DNA from: a virus
Strand: one strand, 5' to 3'
Virus record (IMG/VR): IMGVR_UViG_3300017737_000098
Coordinates: 1-21,791 of that record
DNA length: 21,791 bases
Below are positions 20,963 to 21,791 of the stretch, in pieces (position 1 is the first letter of the stretch; every line of letters starts with the position of its first letter). Under the pieces are notes generated by a model. The model saw only the letters and a program-made list of their open reading frames with translations, searched no databases and was not told where the DNA came from. Made by a program: the position numbers and the translations under genes.

Positions 20963-20986
20963 ACTATTAGTTATGCTCAAAAAATA

Positions 20987-21007
20987 AAGCAGGAATAGAT
21001 CCTGCTT
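20987..21007 (-). terminator. Intrinsic terminator after pseudoazurin gene
   Basis: AAGCAGGA (20987-20994) pairs perfectly with TCCTGCTT (21000-21007) around a 5-base loop. On the minus strand the hairpin is followed by a T-rich run (ATTTTTT). It lies 50 bases downstream of the pseudoazurin stop and separates that unit from the SGNH/replication operon. Confidence 0.85.
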
Positions 21008-21056
21008 GTATTTTTAACTTAGTCTGTCATTTTCTTCTTTGGTGTAAGGCCACATT

Positions 21057-21479
21057 TTATAGTTTCTCAAGTAATTTTTTAAGTTTCTTTTTGCTTTTGC
21101 CCAGTGCTTTTGCTTTGGCAACAACATCTTTGTTGCTGGTATCATCACCAACAACCACAAGTCCAATCATGCCCATGCCTTTGTGTGGTGTACACCAATA
21201 GTAGTACACACCTGGTATATCAAATGTGATTGCAACTTCTTTGCCGTTCTTTGACTTTTTCGGAATATCAAAGCCTTCTGGTGCTGCAACAATTTCTACA
21301 TTGTGACCTTTACTGGTTGGTACCCACGTGATGGTATCACCTGCTGCAACTCTTGCAATCTCTTGTGAGTATACCATTTTGTTGCCATCAGCATCTTTGT
21401 TCAACATTTCAATTGTGGTTGCATTTGCAGTTGTGGCAGCAAACAGCATTGTGATTGCTATTGTTAGATTTTTGAACAT
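21057..21479 (-). CDS. Pseudoazurin (blue copper protein), exported
   Basis: This 140-aa protein has a signal peptide (MFKNLTIAITMLFAATTANA, cleaved after about residue 20). The mature part is a cupredoxin with type 1 copper ligands H59 (SKGHNVE), C96, H99 and M104 (YYYWCTPHKGMGM). The Cys-x2-His-x4-Met spacing and the C-terminal Lys-rich helices (VAKAKALGKSKKKLKKLLEKL) match pseudoazurins rather than plastocyanins. It would carry single electrons in the periplasm, classically to nitrite or nitrous-oxide reductase or cytochrome peroxidase. AGGGA precedes the ATG by about 8 bases, and a terminator follows. As a phage gene it is an auxiliary metabolic gene. Host origin is likely, but I see no sharp composition change. 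Confidence 0.93.
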   Translation of the reverse strand: MFKNLTIAITMLFAATTANATTIEMLNKDADGNKMVYSQEIARVAAGDTITWVPTSKGHNVEIVAAPEGFDIPKKSKNGKEVAITFDIPGVYYYWCTPHKGMGMIGLVVVGDDTSNKDVVAKAKALGKSKKKLKKLLEKL

Positions 21480-21541
21480 TTATTTTCCCTTTGTTTTTCG
21501 TTGAGTTTCTGGTTTTCTAAAATATGTATGATCGGGATCTA

Positions 21542-21712
21542 TCATCGCTGTATAAATCCGTTTACTTCTGCATTCAAACGCTTCTCGAGTTCTGCAACTG
21601 TGTAACTTGCTTCACGGTACTTTAATGGTTGTCCCATTGGTGTTCCAGGCCATCCGCCAGTCTTTGCGTCACTAAAACGCATGCTAAAAATATTCTTTAG
21701 TATTTTAGTCAT
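21542..21712 (-). CDS. Short conserved phage protein, 56 aa
   Basis: Translating the minus strand from the ATG at 21712 gives 56 residues from MTKILKNIFSMRFSDAKTGG to a TGA at 21542. Features are WPGTPMGQPLKYREASYTVAE (split as residues 21-41) and a helical end LEKRLNAEVNGFIQR. The start overlaps the 3' end of the preceding partial gene by 8 bases, the coupling style seen across the window. The gene is 62 bases upstream of pseudoazurin and may share its transcript. I recall comparable short proteins in marine T4-like phages; function unknown. Confidence 0.7.
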   Translation of the reverse strand: MTKILKNIFSMRFSDAKTGGWPGTPMGQPLKYREASYTVAELEKRLNAEVNGFIQR

Positions 21713-21791
21713 TTTTGTTCTCCATCATTACGTTTTTTGCTTGTTCGTAATAACCCATTTGGGCTAGTGCGCTTGCTGCTTTTGCTCTGCC
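21705..21791 (-). CDS. 3' end of a phage gene, cut by window edge
   Basis: The minus strand is open from the window edge to a TAA at 21705, giving the last 28 residues: GRAKAASALAQMGYYEQAKN followed by VMMENKND. The segment is helical (ALAQMGYYEQAK looks like the end of a helical repeat). It overlaps the next start by 8 bases. Too little remains to assign a family. Confidence 0.55.
   Translation of the reverse strand, partial: GRAKAASALAQMGYYEQAKNVMMENKND

Noticed and set aside
20963-20980. TTG start for the 224-aa SGNH-like protein
   Set aside because: It would add six residues (MSITNS) before the normal first strand, uses a rare start codon, and has no better ribosome site than the ATG at 20962.
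1-21791. CRISPR array, tRNA, insertion sequence, integrase or attachment site
   Set aside because: Read by eye on both strands, no regularly spaced repeats, cloverleaf ending in CCA, transposase or integrase motif, or flanking terminal repeats were found. A tRNAscan and repeat search would settle it.

Overview
This window looks like a stretch of a T4-like (myovirus-type) marine bacteriophage genome. The base composition is moderately AT-rich and genes are packed tightly, with TAATG, ATGA and similar start/stop overlaps at most junctions. The phage signature comes from a gp41-like replicative helicase, a gp61/DnaG-like primase, sites resembling the T4 late promoter (core ATAAATA), and many short proteins of a type I recall from marine T4-like phages. 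I could run no database search, so family names rest on motifs and memory. A pseudoazurin gene suggests a heterotrophic proteobacterial host rather than a cyanobacterium, but that is inference.

Layout. (1) 1-10,269, minus strand: a virion/head-type block of small to medium proteins. It can be divided by late-promoter-like sites at 10291-10298, 5514-5521, 3719-3726, 3355-3362 and 1998-2005, and by a strong hairpin terminator at 4588-4617. Several proteins here (256, 598, 415, 228 and 93 aa) start with a short leader ending in (I/L)-x-E followed by A/S/G, the T4 prohead-protease cleavage pattern, which suggests they are targeted into the capsid. (2) 10,270-12,866, plus strand: a divergent pair made of a class 3 lipase and a compact C-family (DnaE-type) DNA polymerase with no PHP domain. 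(3) 12,863-20,962, minus strand: two SGNH-hydrolase-like proteins, primase, radical SAM enzyme, a small beta-rich protein, DnaB/gp41 helicase, a second small beta-rich protein, a short PLP-aminotransferase-like protein, an amidinotransferase and a 2OG-Fe(II) oxygenase-like protein, mostly overlapping by a few bases. (4) 20,963-21,791, minus strand: a terminator, pseudoazurin, a 56-aa phage protein and the 3' end of another gene.

How it may fit together. The right half combines the replisome core (helicase, primase, divergent mini-DnaE) with an embedded enzyme set (radical SAM, PLP-type, guanidino-transfer, 2OG oxygenation) that could modify DNA, nucleotides, sugars or a small metabolite; the chemistry cannot be settled from sequence. 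The left half looks like late genes for head contents and virion parts, including a very basic DNA-binding-like protein and a nucleotidyltransferase/ligase-like protein with a capsid-targeting leader. Pseudoazurin would be an auxiliary metabolic gene supplying a periplasmic copper electron carrier.

No tRNA, rRNA, CRISPR array, insertion sequence or integrase was seen. No untranslated stretch exceeds about 110 bases.
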